From Candidatus Binatota bacterium (GTDB taxonomy: Bacteria; Desulfobacterota; Binatia; Bin18), in contig WTHE01000751.1 in assembly GCA_011523315.1 (NCBI GenBank), positions 1-16,970 on the forward strand: a stretch of DNA of 16,970 nt, given 5' to 3'. The stretch's first letter is position 1, and each line of letters starts with the position of its first letter. Below the pieces are notes generated by a model that saw only the letters and a list, made by a program, of their open reading frames with translations, was not told the DNA's origin and did not search any database. Below are positions 7,009-14,811 of this stretch, piece after piece. The position numbers were made by a program, and so were the translations under genes.

Positions 7009-10000
7009 GCCTGTCTAATGAGGCATTAGAGACCCTCAATAACCACTGGGCCGTTGCGGCAATCGGGTCCGATGAGCTGGCGCGCTCCGAAAATCTTGTG
7101 AACGAATGCCTGGCGCATCGAGCCGTTGGCGAGCAGATTAGTTTTTCTTTCGCACAAGGCCGGGAGGATGAACCGTTTCTGGAGCGGGTGGCTCTTGCCT
7201 TCGAGATGGCCGCGATCGAGGGACTCGACGAGCTAAGCCGTCCTTCCGGCGAGAATACGCTTCTTCGCGATCAGGCGATCGCAGCGTCGTTTCGCGCCTT
7301 TGACATTCGCCGTCTCTTGCCGGTGCCTGCGGACACCCTCGACCGTCTGTTTTTCGTTCTACAACTCTCCGCCGTCGCCTATTGCGGTGACCGCTGGGCG
7401 GACCTGCGACGCTGGTACAAGGATCATGACACGTTCCTAGAGGCTCCCAGCGTGGCAGATGTACCGTGGGACCGCAGGCTTTTGTACAGATTGTTCGATT
7501 GCTGGGTCCGATTGTTCCGTAAAGACGGGTGGGATGATCTGGACCGTATCCGTGAAATCATTGCCGGGCTACGCAATGACCAGAATAGCCATGAGGAACG
7601 TCGTCTTCAGAACGGATCAGAGACGGTGGACCGAGCGATCGCCCTCCGGCTCGCGGCGCTCTATCATTGGGCAAAGGGCACCGAGACTCTTGCTCGCTAC
7701 ATGCTTCAAGGCGAGCCTGGCAATCCATTTGGTTCTCTTGACAAACATTTCGAAGCAGGGATAAAGGCGGCGACCGCTTCGGGCGATGCACAGCACGAGG
7801 TCATCCTGCGGTGGCTTCACGCTACGGCACGCATCATGGTGACCAATTCACTTTGGTGGGCCACGCGGGCAGTAAATTCCCGGACGACAGACTTCGTACG
7901 CTCATTGACGCATCGCGAGCATCAAGCGATGTTCGAACTCTTGCCTCCCCAGCGTGCCGCTCTGCTGGAGCAAGGGCTCCTTGATCAGGCGAAGACCGCT
8001 ATCGTAGTTGATATGCCCACGTCTGGTGGCAAAACGCTCCTGGCGCAGTTCCGTATCCTTCAGGCCCTGAACCAGTTCAACTCTGAAAATGGCTGGATCG
8101 CTTACGTTGCCCCAACCCGCGCCTTATCGGCCCAGATCACAAGGCGCCTCAGGAATGACTTTGAACCGATCGGGCTGCGCGTCGAGCAATTAACTGCGGC
8201 CGTCGAAGTCGATGCCTTCGAGGAGGAGCTTCTGACCGATCAGCAGGAACCATTCCATATTCTCGTAGCGACCCCCGAAAAGCTGTCTCTGGTTATCCGC
8301 AACAAGAAAGTCGAGCGCCCTCTCGCGCTTGTTGTCATGGATGAGGCCCACAATCTGGAAACAGAAGGCCGAGGGCTACGAATCGAATTCTTACTTGCGA
8401 CCGTCAAGCGGGATTGCCCGCAGGCCAACTTCCTCCTTCTGATGCCTTACGTCGAGGGGGCCGAATCGGTTGCACGATGGCTGGCTCAGGATATTAACGC
8501 CGGACATGCAATCAGCCTAGGCACCGCGCCATGGAAACCTAATGAGCGCATCATCGGGCTGTATCGGGCGGTTGCCGACGATAGTGAGCGCGCTGGATGG
8601 CACCTCAGTTTTGATACGCTGACCACGACCGAGAAGGCCATGAGGCTTCGCGGAACGCACCGTGTTGATGGCGTTAAGCCGATCAACGTGCCAAAGAGCA
8701 AGGTTCTGAGTAACGGGAAACAAAAAGGACTCGGCCTTCAGACAGCGGCAATTGGCGTGGTTATGTCAGCTCGCGGCACGAGTATCACTGTTGCCAACAG
8801 AATCTCGACGGTTTGGAAAATGGCCGAAGAGGCAGCACGGAACCTACCGGAATTCGGTTCCCTGCCGTCGGATATCAGGCTTGTTCAGGATTTTCTACGC
8901 ACAGAGATAAGTCCTGATTTCCGGCTTGTTGGCATGTTGGAGAATGGTGTGGGCGTTCATCATGCCGGGCTTTCCGATGACGTTCGCGCCTTGATGGAGT
9001 GGCTTGCGGAGACAGGCAGCCTGCGGGTGCTCTGTGCTACGTCAACCATTGCGCAAGGCATCAACTTCCCTGTTTCTTCGGTCTTTCTGGCATCCCGATT
9101 TGTGCCTCAAGGACAGCGCTCGGTTGAGATGGCCCCGAGGGAATTCTGGAACCTTGCTGGGCGCGCAGGACGCATTGGTCATGACAGCATTGGTGTTGTC
9201 GGACTGTCCGAAGGAACTGACCGCGAAGCTTTGATTGACTTTATAAGCCGAAACACCGGGGCGCTTGTTTCCCGCCTAGTCGCCCTGCTGGATGACCTTG
9301 TCGCCGAGGGACAACTGGCAAGTTTGTCTGATGTTCTCCGGCAGGACCAGTGGGAAGATTTCCGGTGCTACATCGCTCATCTTTGGGCCGAAAAGAAGAA
9401 CCTGGATGCAGTTCTCGCGGACTCGGAACAGCTTCTGCGTCAGACCTACGGCTACACTTCCATGCGTAATGACCCGGCCCAAAGAGTGAAAGCGGATGCT
9501 CTACTGGATGCGACGCAAAGCTATGCCCGCAAGCTTGCCAATATGCCCAATGGTATCGCTGAACTTGCCGATTCAACAGGATTTTCACCTGAGGGTGTCA
9601 GCCAAGCGATGGGGGGGCTTAGAAACTTGGAGGACAGACTCACGCCGTCGGACTGGGCGCCGGAGAGCCTTTTTGGCGGCGGCAGCAAGATCGCTGACCT
9701 GTTTGGAGTCATGCTCAAGGTGCCACAACTTAAGCAGCAGCTCGCCGAAATCGGCGGCAGAGGTTTTGACCAGACTCGCATCTCTGATATCACCAGCGAC
9801 TGGGTGAACGGAAAAGGGATCAATGCTATTGCGAGAGAATACTTCGTCAGCGACAAAGACGACGAAAGCGGTACGGTGGCCTTGACCGACGCCTGCAGAG
9901 CGATCTATCGCACAATTGTCAACAGTGGAACATGGGGTGTCTCAGCCCTCAGCCGCGTCTCCGGTATGAACTTTGAGACTCTTTCGGAAGTCGAGAAGCG

Positions 10001-10283
10001 CAGGATCAATACGCTTCCTGCAATGATTTATCACGGCGTCCGAAGCGAGGATGCCGTGTTGATGCGGATGAATTCCGCGCCCCGAAGTGTTGCCGAAGCC
10101 TTGGGCAGTTTGTACCGAGAATTTACCGATCAAGATGAAAGCCGGTACTCGGTGGGTAAAGCGCGGAGCTTCCTTAGAAAATTAGGTGCAGACGATTGGG
10201 ACTACGCGCGCCCTGAAGCCGCGCCGTTATCCGGGGACGGATACAAGCGGATCTGGGAAATCCTTTCCGGGGAAGCGAGTTGA
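7005..10283 (+). CDS. Large SF2 helicase, HamB-like (Hachiman)
   Basis: This 1092-aa helicase has a helical N-terminal region of about 300 residues and then a Ski2/Brr2-type SF2 core. The motifs are: Walker A DMPTSGGKT (336-344, K343), motif Ia YVAPTRALSAQ, motif II DEAH at 446-449, motif V ATSTIAQGINFP (678-689) and motif VI NLAGRAGRIG (716-725). Motif III, usually SAT, reads LLLMPY (477-482). A C-terminal region of about 350 residues follows. HamB proteins are ATP-dependent helicases that bind DNA ends and control the HamA nuclease. The start is ATG 7005 with AGGAG at 6993-6997, overlapping the nuclease stop by 4 nt. All helicase residues needed for ATP hydrolysis appear intact. Confidence 0.82.
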   Translation: MSLSNEALETLNNHWAVAAIGSDELARSENLVNECLAHRAVGEQISFSFAQGREDEPFLERVALAFEMAAIEGLDELSRPSGENTLLRDQAIAASFRAFDIRRLLPVPADTLDRLFFVLQLSAVAYCGDRWADLRRWYKDHDTFLEAPSVADVPWDRRLLYRLFDCWVRLFRKDGWDDLDRIREIIAGLRNDQNSHEERRLQNGSETVDRAIALRLAALYHWAKGTETLARYMLQGEPGNPFGSLDKHFEAGIKAATASGDAQHEVILRWLHATARIMVTNSLWWATRAVNSRTTDFVRSLTHREHQAMFELLPPQRAALLEQGLLDQAKTAIVVDMPTSGGKTLLAQFRILQALNQFNSENGWIAYVAPTRALSAQITRRLRNDFEPIGLRVEQLTAAVEVDAFEEELLTDQQEPFHILVATPEKLSLVIRNKKVERPLALVVMDEAHNLETEGRGLRIEFLLATVKRDCPQANFLLLMPYVEGAESVARWLAQDINAGHAISLGTAPWKPNERIIGLYRAVADDSERAGWHLSFDTLTTTEKAMRLRGTHRVDGVKPINVPKSKVLSNGKQKGLGLQTAAIGVVMSARGTSITVANRISTVWKMAEEAARNLPEFGSLPSDIRLVQDFLRTEISPDFRLVGMLENGVGVHHAGLSDDVRALMEWLAETGSLRVLCATSTIAQGINFPVSSVFLASRFVPQGQRSVEMAPREFWNLAGRAGRIGHDSIGVVGLSEGTDREALIDFISRNTGALVSRLVALLDDLVAEGQLASLSDVLRQDQWEDFRCYIAHLWAEKKNLDAVLADSEQLLRQTYGYTSMRNDPAQRVKADALLDATQSYARKLANMPNGIAELADSTGFSPEGVSQAMGGLRNLEDRLTPSDWAPESLFGGGSKIADLFGVMLKVPQLKQQLAEIGGRGFDQTRISDITSDWVNGKGINAIAREYFVSDKDDESGTVALTDACRAIYRTIVNSGTWGVSALSRVSGMNFETLSEVEKRRINTLPAMIYHGVRSEDAVLMRMNSAPRSVAEALGSLYREFTDQDESRYSVGKARSFLRKLGADDWDYARPEAAPLSGDGYKRIWEILSGEAS

Positions 10284-10304
10284 TCAATGGCTGAGATCGC
10301 CGAA

Positions 10305-10358
10305 TACGATGGTAAAAACGTGCTGCCGCTGATGCGCTAGGCCGGGCTACGTCGGTAG
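10305..10358 (+). pseudogene. 3' terminal fragment of an LLM oxidoreductase gene (right edge of defence cassette)
   Basis: These 54 nt align without gaps to 4408-4461, the last codons of the intact LLM gene, ending at the same TAG. From GTG at 10320 to the final TAG, 36 of 39 bases agree. One change turns the CAG after VLPLMR into TAG (10338-10340), so the fragment reads VLPLMR-stop-AGLRR-stop. It lies 21 nt after the helicase stop. It is too short to be a gene and is best seen as a relic of the site the cassette occupies. Confidence 0.65.
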
Positions 10359-10364
10359 CCCGGC
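10341..10364. terminator. Perfect 10-bp hairpin between convergent genes
   Basis: GCCGGGCTAC (10341-10350) pairs fully with GTAGCCCGGC (10355-10364) around a GTCG loop. It sits between the helicase operon (+) and the amidohydrolase gene (-), so it can end transcripts from both sides. It lacks a T tract. It derives from the LLM 3' end sequence, where the equivalent hairpin at 4441-4470 is imperfect. Confidence 0.55.
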
Positions 10365-10389
10365 GGTCGGGGCAAGAGTCGGCTTCCGC

Positions 10390-11520
10390 CTATTCCATGC
10401 GGTACAGCTTGATCGCGTTATCGGCCACGATCTTCTGGGTGACACGCTCGGGGACATTGGCGAAGTCCTTCTGAATCACCGCTTGCGACTCGGGCCAGGT
10501 CGAGTCGGTATGCGGGAAGTCGGAGGCCCACATGTAATTATCCTCGCCAAAATACTCCCAGGTCGAGGGACCGATGGGGTCGTCCTGGAAGGTCGCGTAC
10601 AGCTGACGCCGGATGTACTCGCTGGGCGCCATGGGCAGGGCGTCTCTGTCAAAATAGCGGAACTTCTCCCAGGCGTGGTCGGCCCGGTACATATAGTGCG
10701 GCAGCCAGCCGGTGTCATTCTCGGCCGATACGATCAGCAGCTTGGGAAAGCGCTCCAGAACGCCGCCCAGGATGATATCCGTAATCGACTCCTGGACCTC
10801 GTGGATCAGCCGCATATACACGCTCTGGCGGCTGGCGCGGACCACGTTGGCGGGCGGCCGCTGGCCGGTGTTCTTCTTTTCCCGGTTGCCCTTTTTGCTG
10901 GTCACCACATGCAGGCTGATCGGCATGTGCAGGTCTTGAGCCGCAGCCCAGAAGGGGTCGTACTCGGGGCTGCTGTACGGCTTTTCGCGCGGCGGCGAGC
11001 CCCAGATCATGACGCCCCGCATGCCGTTCTTGGCCCCCCGCTCAAGCTCCTCGACGCCGGCCTGAATGTCTTCGAGCGAAATCAGCGAGATGCCGAACAG
11101 GCGCTTCGGGTCATAGTTGCAGAACTCGCTCAGCCAGTCGTTATAGGCTCGAAAACACGCCTGCTGGAACTCGGCATCGTCCAGACCGAACAGCGACATG
11201 CCGAGCGTAGTGTACAAGACCTCGGCCTCAACCCCGTCAATCTCCTGGTCCTTGATCCGCTCGGCCGGGTCCCAGCCGCTCGGCCGGGCGCCCTCGTAGC
11301 CCTTTTCCCAGGCTTTGGGCAGATCTTCGGGTTTGTTGCCCGCAGCAAAGCCACCCGCGACCGGAAACGGCCGCAAACCCTCGACACAGAAAAAATGGCC
11401 TTTCTTCCCATTATAGCCCTCGACAACGCGGGGCGCCCGGTCCCGGTATTTTGCGTCCAGGCGGGTCTGCCACAGGTTGGCCGGCTCCATCATATGCGAA
11501 TCCGCAGATACCACACGCAT
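10390..11520 (-). CDS. Amidohydrolase_2 family metal-dependent hydrolase
   Basis: This 376-aa protein belongs to the ACMSD-like amidohydrolase_2 group of TIM-barrel hydrolases and decarboxylases. Candidate metal ligands are D7 and H9 in SADSHMMEP, H204 in PISLHVV, and D334 in WASDFPHTDSTWP near the C-terminus, where the family's metal-binding aspartate lies. It has no signal peptide, so it acts in the cytoplasm. AAGGAGG directly upstream of the ATG (on the - strand, about 11527-11533) supports the start. It is divergent from an LLM oxidoreductase, a pairing suggesting they share a catabolic route. The partial gene at the end of the window is a paralogue. The substrate is unknown. Confidence 0.9.
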   Translation of the reverse strand: MRVVSADSHMMEPANLWQTRLDAKYRDRAPRVVEGYNGKKGHFFCVEGLRPFPVAGGFAAGNKPEDLPKAWEKGYEGARPSGWDPAERIKDQEIDGVEAEVLYTTLGMSLFGLDDAEFQQACFRAYNDWLSEFCNYDPKRLFGISLISLEDIQAGVEELERGAKNGMRGVMIWGSPPREKPYSSPEYDPFWAAAQDLHMPISLHVVTSKKGNREKKNTGQRPPANVVRASRQSVYMRLIHEVQESITDIILGGVLERFPKLLIVSAENDTGWLPHYMYRADHAWEKFRYFDRDALPMAPSEYIRRQLYATFQDDPIGPSTWEYFGEDNYMWASDFPHTDSTWPESQAVIQKDFANVPERVTQKIVADNAIKLYRME

Positions 11521-11672
11521 GCGTCTGCCTCCTTAGTTATGAATGTCTGCGAGGATAGTCAGACCCGGGGACGCAGCCTCCGCGGTCTTGGCGCCTATTG
11601 TCTGCCCAGCTCTTGCGGTTTGTCAAGGAGCCGATAGGCTGAGGCGGTACTGCGGTACTAAGGAGGAAGCGC
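11521..11672. promoter_or_regulatory. Divergent intergenic region between amidohydrolase and LLM genes
   Basis: The 152-nt spacer must hold promoters for both genes. It carries strong ribosome sites at each end (AAGGAGG for each gene). It also has a dyad GTCTG-N10-CAGAC (11545-11549 with 11560-11564) and a tandem 8-nt repeat GCGGTACT (11644-11651, 11652-11659) just before the LLM ribosome site. No confident -35/-10 pair was found. The dyad and the repeat are possible regulator sites. Confidence 0.35.
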
Positions 11673-12698
11673 ATGGATTTTGGTCTGTTGATGCCTTTTC
11701 AGAACCCGGCCCGCTGGGCGCGGCCGTTTCCGGAGTTGTACCAGGAGCAGCTCAACCACATCGTCGCCGCCGAGCAGCTTGGTTACGATACGATCTGGCT
11801 GACCGAACACCATTTCGATCAGGACGGCTGGTCGCCCGCGCTGCTGCCGCTGGCCGCCGGGATTGCGACCCGTACGCAGCGGATTCGGATCGGAACCTGT
11901 ATCCTGATCCTGCCGTTTCAGAACGCTCTGCGCGTGGCCGAGGACGCGACCACGGTCGATATCCTGTCGAACGGCCGTTTCGATCTGGGCGTCGGCAAGG
12001 GTTACCGGGTTAATGAGTTCACCGGCTTTGGCATCCCCCGCCAGACCCGCGACGCCCAGCTCGAAGAGGGGCTGGAGGTCATTCAAAAAGCCTGGACCGA
12101 GCAGACCTTCTCGCATGACGGGGCCTATTATCAGCTCCAGGATGTCGAGCTGACCCCGCGCCCGGTGCAAACGCCCCATCCGCCGATCTGGATCGGTGCC
12201 CGGGGCAAGCGCGCGGTGGAGCGCGCCGCCCGGATGGGCTTTCACCTGATCGGGACCGGCGAGGTTGAACAGCAGCGGGCCTACGACCGGGAGCTTGAGC
12301 GCCAGGGACGCGACCCCGCAGCCTACCACCTGTGTCAGCTGCGCTGGGTGTATGTGGCCGCCAGCCGCGACCAGGCCTGGGACGAGGTCGGCGAACATCT
12401 GTACTACCTGTTCAACTCGACTTTTCCGCTGCTGAAAAAGGCCGGCGATCTGCCCGCCGACCGGGCCATGGCCGAACTCCCCAGCCTGGAACAGCTGCGC
12501 AACGTCGACCCGACCATTCCGGGCGGCAGCCCGATTGTGGGCACGCCGGATGACTGCATCCGGGCGATTGAACGCTACCAGCGGGAAACCCGGGTCAGCC
12601 ATTTGGCCATGGGTATGCACCTGCCCGGCCTGGCGCCCGAAAAGGTGCTGGCCAGCCTCGAACTGTTCGCCCGTCAGGTCATGCCCCAATTCCGATAA
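11673..12698 (+). CDS. LLM-class flavin-dependent oxidoreductase (luciferase-like)
   Basis: This 341-aa TIM-barrel flavoprotein has MDFGLLMPFQ at the N-terminus and TIWLTEHHF (about 41-49). Further along are RIRIGTCILILPFQ, DILSNGRFDLGVGKGY (about 96-111) and PHPPIWIGA, the standard features of bacterial-luciferase-like monooxygenases. These use reduced flavin (FMN, or F420 in some lineages) and O2. It is only distantly related to the RutA-like LLM gene at 3344. AAGGAGGA just upstream supports the ATG at 11673. It reads away from the amidohydrolase gene and towards the two D-aminoacylase-like genes, which have their own promoters. The substrate cannot be deduced. Confidence 0.92.
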   Translation: MDFGLLMPFQNPARWARPFPELYQEQLNHIVAAEQLGYDTIWLTEHHFDQDGWSPALLPLAAGIATRTQRIRIGTCILILPFQNALRVAEDATTVDILSNGRFDLGVGKGYRVNEFTGFGIPRQTRDAQLEEGLEVIQKAWTEQTFSHDGAYYQLQDVELTPRPVQTPHPPIWIGARGKRAVERAARMGFHLIGTGEVEQQRAYDRELERQGRDPAAYHLCQLRWVYVAASRDQAWDEVGEHLYYLFNSTFPLLKKAGDLPADRAMAELPSLEQLRNVDPTIPGGSPIVGTPDDCIRAIERYQRETRVSHLAMGMHLPGLAPEKVLASLELFARQVMPQFR

Positions 12699-12775
12699 AA
12701 CAGACTGAACACTCATTCAGCCATCCCCCTCCACGCTCTTGCTGAGGGAGGGAAAATATGCGATAGGAGGAGCAG
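12699..12775 (+). terminator. Possible weak terminator after the LLM gene
   Basis: CCCTCC (12727-12732) pairs with GGAGGG (12747-12752), with CTC/GAG pairing inside. A small CTGAA/TTCAG dyad (12705-12709, 12716-12720) precedes it. The hairpin is followed by an A-rich, not T-rich, stretch, so it is not a canonical terminator for the LLM transcript. Confidence 0.25.
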
Positions 12776-12814
12776 ATGTTTTCCGTTGGGGATTCTGTTG
12801 GACAGAGCGCTTGA
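12776..12814 (+). CDS. Possible 12-codon leader ORF
   Basis: ATG 12776 follows a perfect AGGAGG (12765-12770) at 5-nt spacing and opens MFSVGDSVGQSA, then TGA at 12812-12814. The stop lies inside the TTGACA box of the promoter of the next gene. Either this is a real small peptide, the relic of a lost gene start, or chance. No attenuator structure is evident and the second amidohydrolase copy has no equivalent. Confidence 0.25.
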   Translation: MFSVGDSVGQSA

Positions 12815-12839
12815 CATTTGACCAAGGCGTGAGTATGCC
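12811..12839 (+). promoter_or_regulatory. Sigma70-type promoter of first D-aminoacylase-like gene
   Basis: TTGACA (12811-12816), a 17-nt spacer and TATGCC (12834-12839) form a housekeeping-like promoter 48 nt before the start codon. The same arrangement precedes the paralogous gene at 14740-14768, with shared bases TTGACATT, GAGTA-GCC and a downstream AGGCATTC (12847-12854). The conservation in two copies supports function. Confidence 0.65.
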
Positions 12840-12887
12840 GGGAACGAGGCATTCTCGAAACAATATCTTACCTGAAGGAGGGTAACT

Positions 12888-14630
12888 ATGCCGCAGTTTG
12901 ACACTATCGTGAAAGGCGGAACCGTTGTCGATGGGACGAAGGTTCCGCGCTACCAGGCCGACATCGGGATCAAGGACGGCAAGATCGCCGAGATTGGCAA
13001 GCTGAACGACAGCGACGCCAAGAAGGTCATCGACGCCAACGGCCTGATCGTCGCCCCGGGCTTCATCGATCTCCACACCCACTACGATGCCCAGCTGCAC
13101 TGGGACCCGTACTGCACAATCGGCAGCTGGCACGGTGTGACCACCGTCACTATCGGCAACTGCGGCTTCGGCTTCGCTCCGCTGCGTCCGCAAGACGCCG
13201 ACCGGGCCATGCTGGCCCTGTCCCGGACGGAAGCCATCCCGCTGGAACCCATGCGGGTGTCGATGAAGGTTGACTGGGAAACCTTCCCCCAATACATGGA
13301 CCGTCTGTCCCGCATGCCGCTGGGCGTCAACGTCTCCCACCTGTTCCCGATTGCGCCGGCCGTGGCGTATGTGATGGGCGGTTTTGACGACGCCAAGAAG
13401 CGCTTCCCCAACAAGCAGGAGATGGACACCATCATCGGCCATTACAAAGAGGCGGTGCAGGCCGGAGCGGCTGGTTGGTCGGCTCAGCGCCTGGTGCCCG
13501 AAGGCCGCGCGTCGGTCCAGCGTGACTATGACGGCACGCCGATGATCACCGACATTCTGCCCGACGAGTTCTACATCGACATGGCCAAAGCCATGAACGA
13601 CGTTGGTCAGGGCTGCATCCAGTTCACCCAGTCCGGCGCCGCTGAGAGCTCCTTTGGTGTTGAGGACGACTTCAAATTCCTGGAAAAGATGACCAAGGCA
13701 GCCGGCCGGCCGCTGCTGTACAACGCCATCGTGATCAGTGACAAGCATCCCGAGTCGCACAAAGCCCAGCTCGACTGGGTCAACGCCGCCAACGAGCGCG
13801 GCGCCCGCGTCTTCGGTCAGGCTGTCACCGCCCGTGCTCCGGTTCGGATGACGCTGGAAGACTGGAACCTGTTTGACAGCGTTCCGGCCTGGAAAGAGGC
13901 CACGATCGGCACGGTTGAAGAGCGCAAGGCCAAGCTGTCGAAGCCCGAACTCCGCGCCGAAATGCGCGCCGACTACGATGACGGCGGCATGGAAACCTTA
14001 GACGTGATCTTCGGTGGGTTTGAAACGTACATCGCCCGCAAAGTCAAGGATCGCGACCTCAAGCTGAAATACGAAGGCATGTCAGTGAAGCAGATTGCTG
14101 AAGCCGAAGGCAAGCACGTCATCGACGCCATGCTTGACCTGTCGGTGGCAGACAACCTGCAGACCGAGTGGGCTGGTTCAGTCGCCAACTCGAAGGTTGA
14201 GGGCTACAAAGAACTGATGAGTTCACCGTACAGCCTGCCAGGTGTCTCGGATGGTGGTGCCCACGTGAAGTTCATCACCCCGGCCATCTACCCGACTGAA
14301 GTGCTGTCCTGGCTCGTCCGCGAGACCGGCACCCTGTCGCTGGAAGAAGCCCATTTCCGCCTGAGCGGCATGTCGGCCTGGGCGGCTGGCCTCAAGGATC
14401 GCGGTACGCTGCGGCCGGGTATGGCTGCTGACATTGTGATCTACGATAGCGACACGGTCGCTGCGGCTGAAAGCGAAATCGTGCATGACCTGCCGGCCAA
14501 CGAGTGGCGGCGTGTCCAGCGGGCCGAGGGCTACAAGCACATCATGGTCAACGGCGAAGTGACCTTCGAAGACGGTCAGTGCTCCGGCGCCACCTCGGGT
14601 GCGCTGTTGTACAACGGTGCGGCTCGTTAG
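12888..14630 (+). CDS. D-aminoacylase-like amidohydrolase, copy 1
   Basis: This 580-aa protein resembles N-acyl-D-amino-acid deacylases of the amidohydrolase superfamily. It has an N-terminal beta-sandwich strand set (FDTIVKGGTVVDG, IGIKDGKIAEIG), H63-X-H65 in DLHTHYDAQ, C92 in IGNCGFGFAP (matching the zinc Cys of D-aminoacylase), SDGGAH in the C-terminal half, and the closing GTLRPGMAADIV plus IMVNGEV strands. The stretches where D-aminoacylase has its two zinc histidines read IQFTQSG (244-250) and LLYNA (276-280), without His. AAGGAGGG precedes the ATG. It has its own promoter and terminator. It is about 85% identical to the next gene, so the pair is a tandem duplication. Its likely role is cleavage of an amide or cyclic amide; the substrate is unknown. 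Confidence 0.88.
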   Translation: MPQFDTIVKGGTVVDGTKVPRYQADIGIKDGKIAEIGKLNDSDAKKVIDANGLIVAPGFIDLHTHYDAQLHWDPYCTIGSWHGVTTVTIGNCGFGFAPLRPQDADRAMLALSRTEAIPLEPMRVSMKVDWETFPQYMDRLSRMPLGVNVSHLFPIAPAVAYVMGGFDDAKKRFPNKQEMDTIIGHYKEAVQAGAAGWSAQRLVPEGRASVQRDYDGTPMITDILPDEFYIDMAKAMNDVGQGCIQFTQSGAAESSFGVEDDFKFLEKMTKAAGRPLLYNAIVISDKHPESHKAQLDWVNAANERGARVFGQAVTARAPVRMTLEDWNLFDSVPAWKEATIGTVEERKAKLSKPELRAEMRADYDDGGMETLDVIFGGFETYIARKVKDRDLKLKYEGMSVKQIAEAEGKHVIDAMLDLSVADNLQTEWAGSVANSKVEGYKELMSSPYSLPGVSDGGAHVKFITPAIYPTEVLSWLVRETGTLSLEEAHFRLSGMSAWAAGLKDRGTLRPGMAADIVIYDSDTVAAAESEIVHDLPANEWRRVQRAEGYKHIMVNGEVTFEDGQCSGATSGALLYNGAAR

Positions 14631-14644
14631 GCTGACCCAAGCGT

Positions 14645-14676
14645 AACGATCAGCCTCCTCCTGAGGACTGATCGTT
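14645..14676 (+). terminator. Upstream hairpin of a double terminator
   Basis: AACGATCAG (14645-14653) pairs perfectly with CTGATCGTT (14668-14676), with TCCT/AGGA pairing inside. No T tract follows. It may assist the strong terminator just downstream or stabilise the mRNA 3' end. Confidence 0.5.
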
Positions 14677-14688
14677 CATTCACCAAGA

Positions 14689-14727
14689 GGGCGGCAGGGC
14701 ATATGTCCTGCCGCCCTTTATTTTTTT
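14689..14727 (+). terminator. Rho-independent terminator of D-aminoacylase-like copy 1
   Basis: GGGCGGCAGG (14689-14698) pairs with CCTGCCGCCC (14707-14716) around an 8-nt loop, and TTTATTTTTTT follows. This is a canonical intrinsic terminator. It separates the two paralogous genes into independent transcripts. Confidence 0.93.
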
Positions 14728-14739
14728 GGCTCAGAAAGC

Positions 14740-14768
14740 TTGACATTCCGCACCAGTGCGAGTAAGCC
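14740..14768 (+). promoter_or_regulatory. Sigma70-type promoter of second D-aminoacylase-like gene
   Basis: TTGACA (14740-14745), a 17-nt spacer and TAAGCC (14763-14768) lie 12 nt after the terminator T tract and 43 nt before the start codon. The box order, spacer and a downstream AGGCATTC (14777-14784) match the promoter of copy 1, with one extra base after the -10 box. Confidence 0.65.
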
Positions 14769-14811
14769 CGGAGTTAAGGCATTCCCAGCGCACAGAAAAA
14801 GGAGGGTAGCT

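Noticed and set aside
10287..10340. 17-codon ORF after the helicase gene
   Set aside because: It is a chance fusion of junction sequence to the LLM relic, with no ribosome site at proper distance.
10483..11637. Long + strand open frame opposite the amidohydrolase
   Set aside because: It is a shadow of the - strand gene, which has metal-site motifs and a strong ribosome site.
14740..14811. TTG 14740 as start of the second D-aminoacylase-like gene
   Set aside because: It is the -35 box of a conserved promoter; ATG 14812 has a strong ribosome site and matches the N-terminus of the paralogue.
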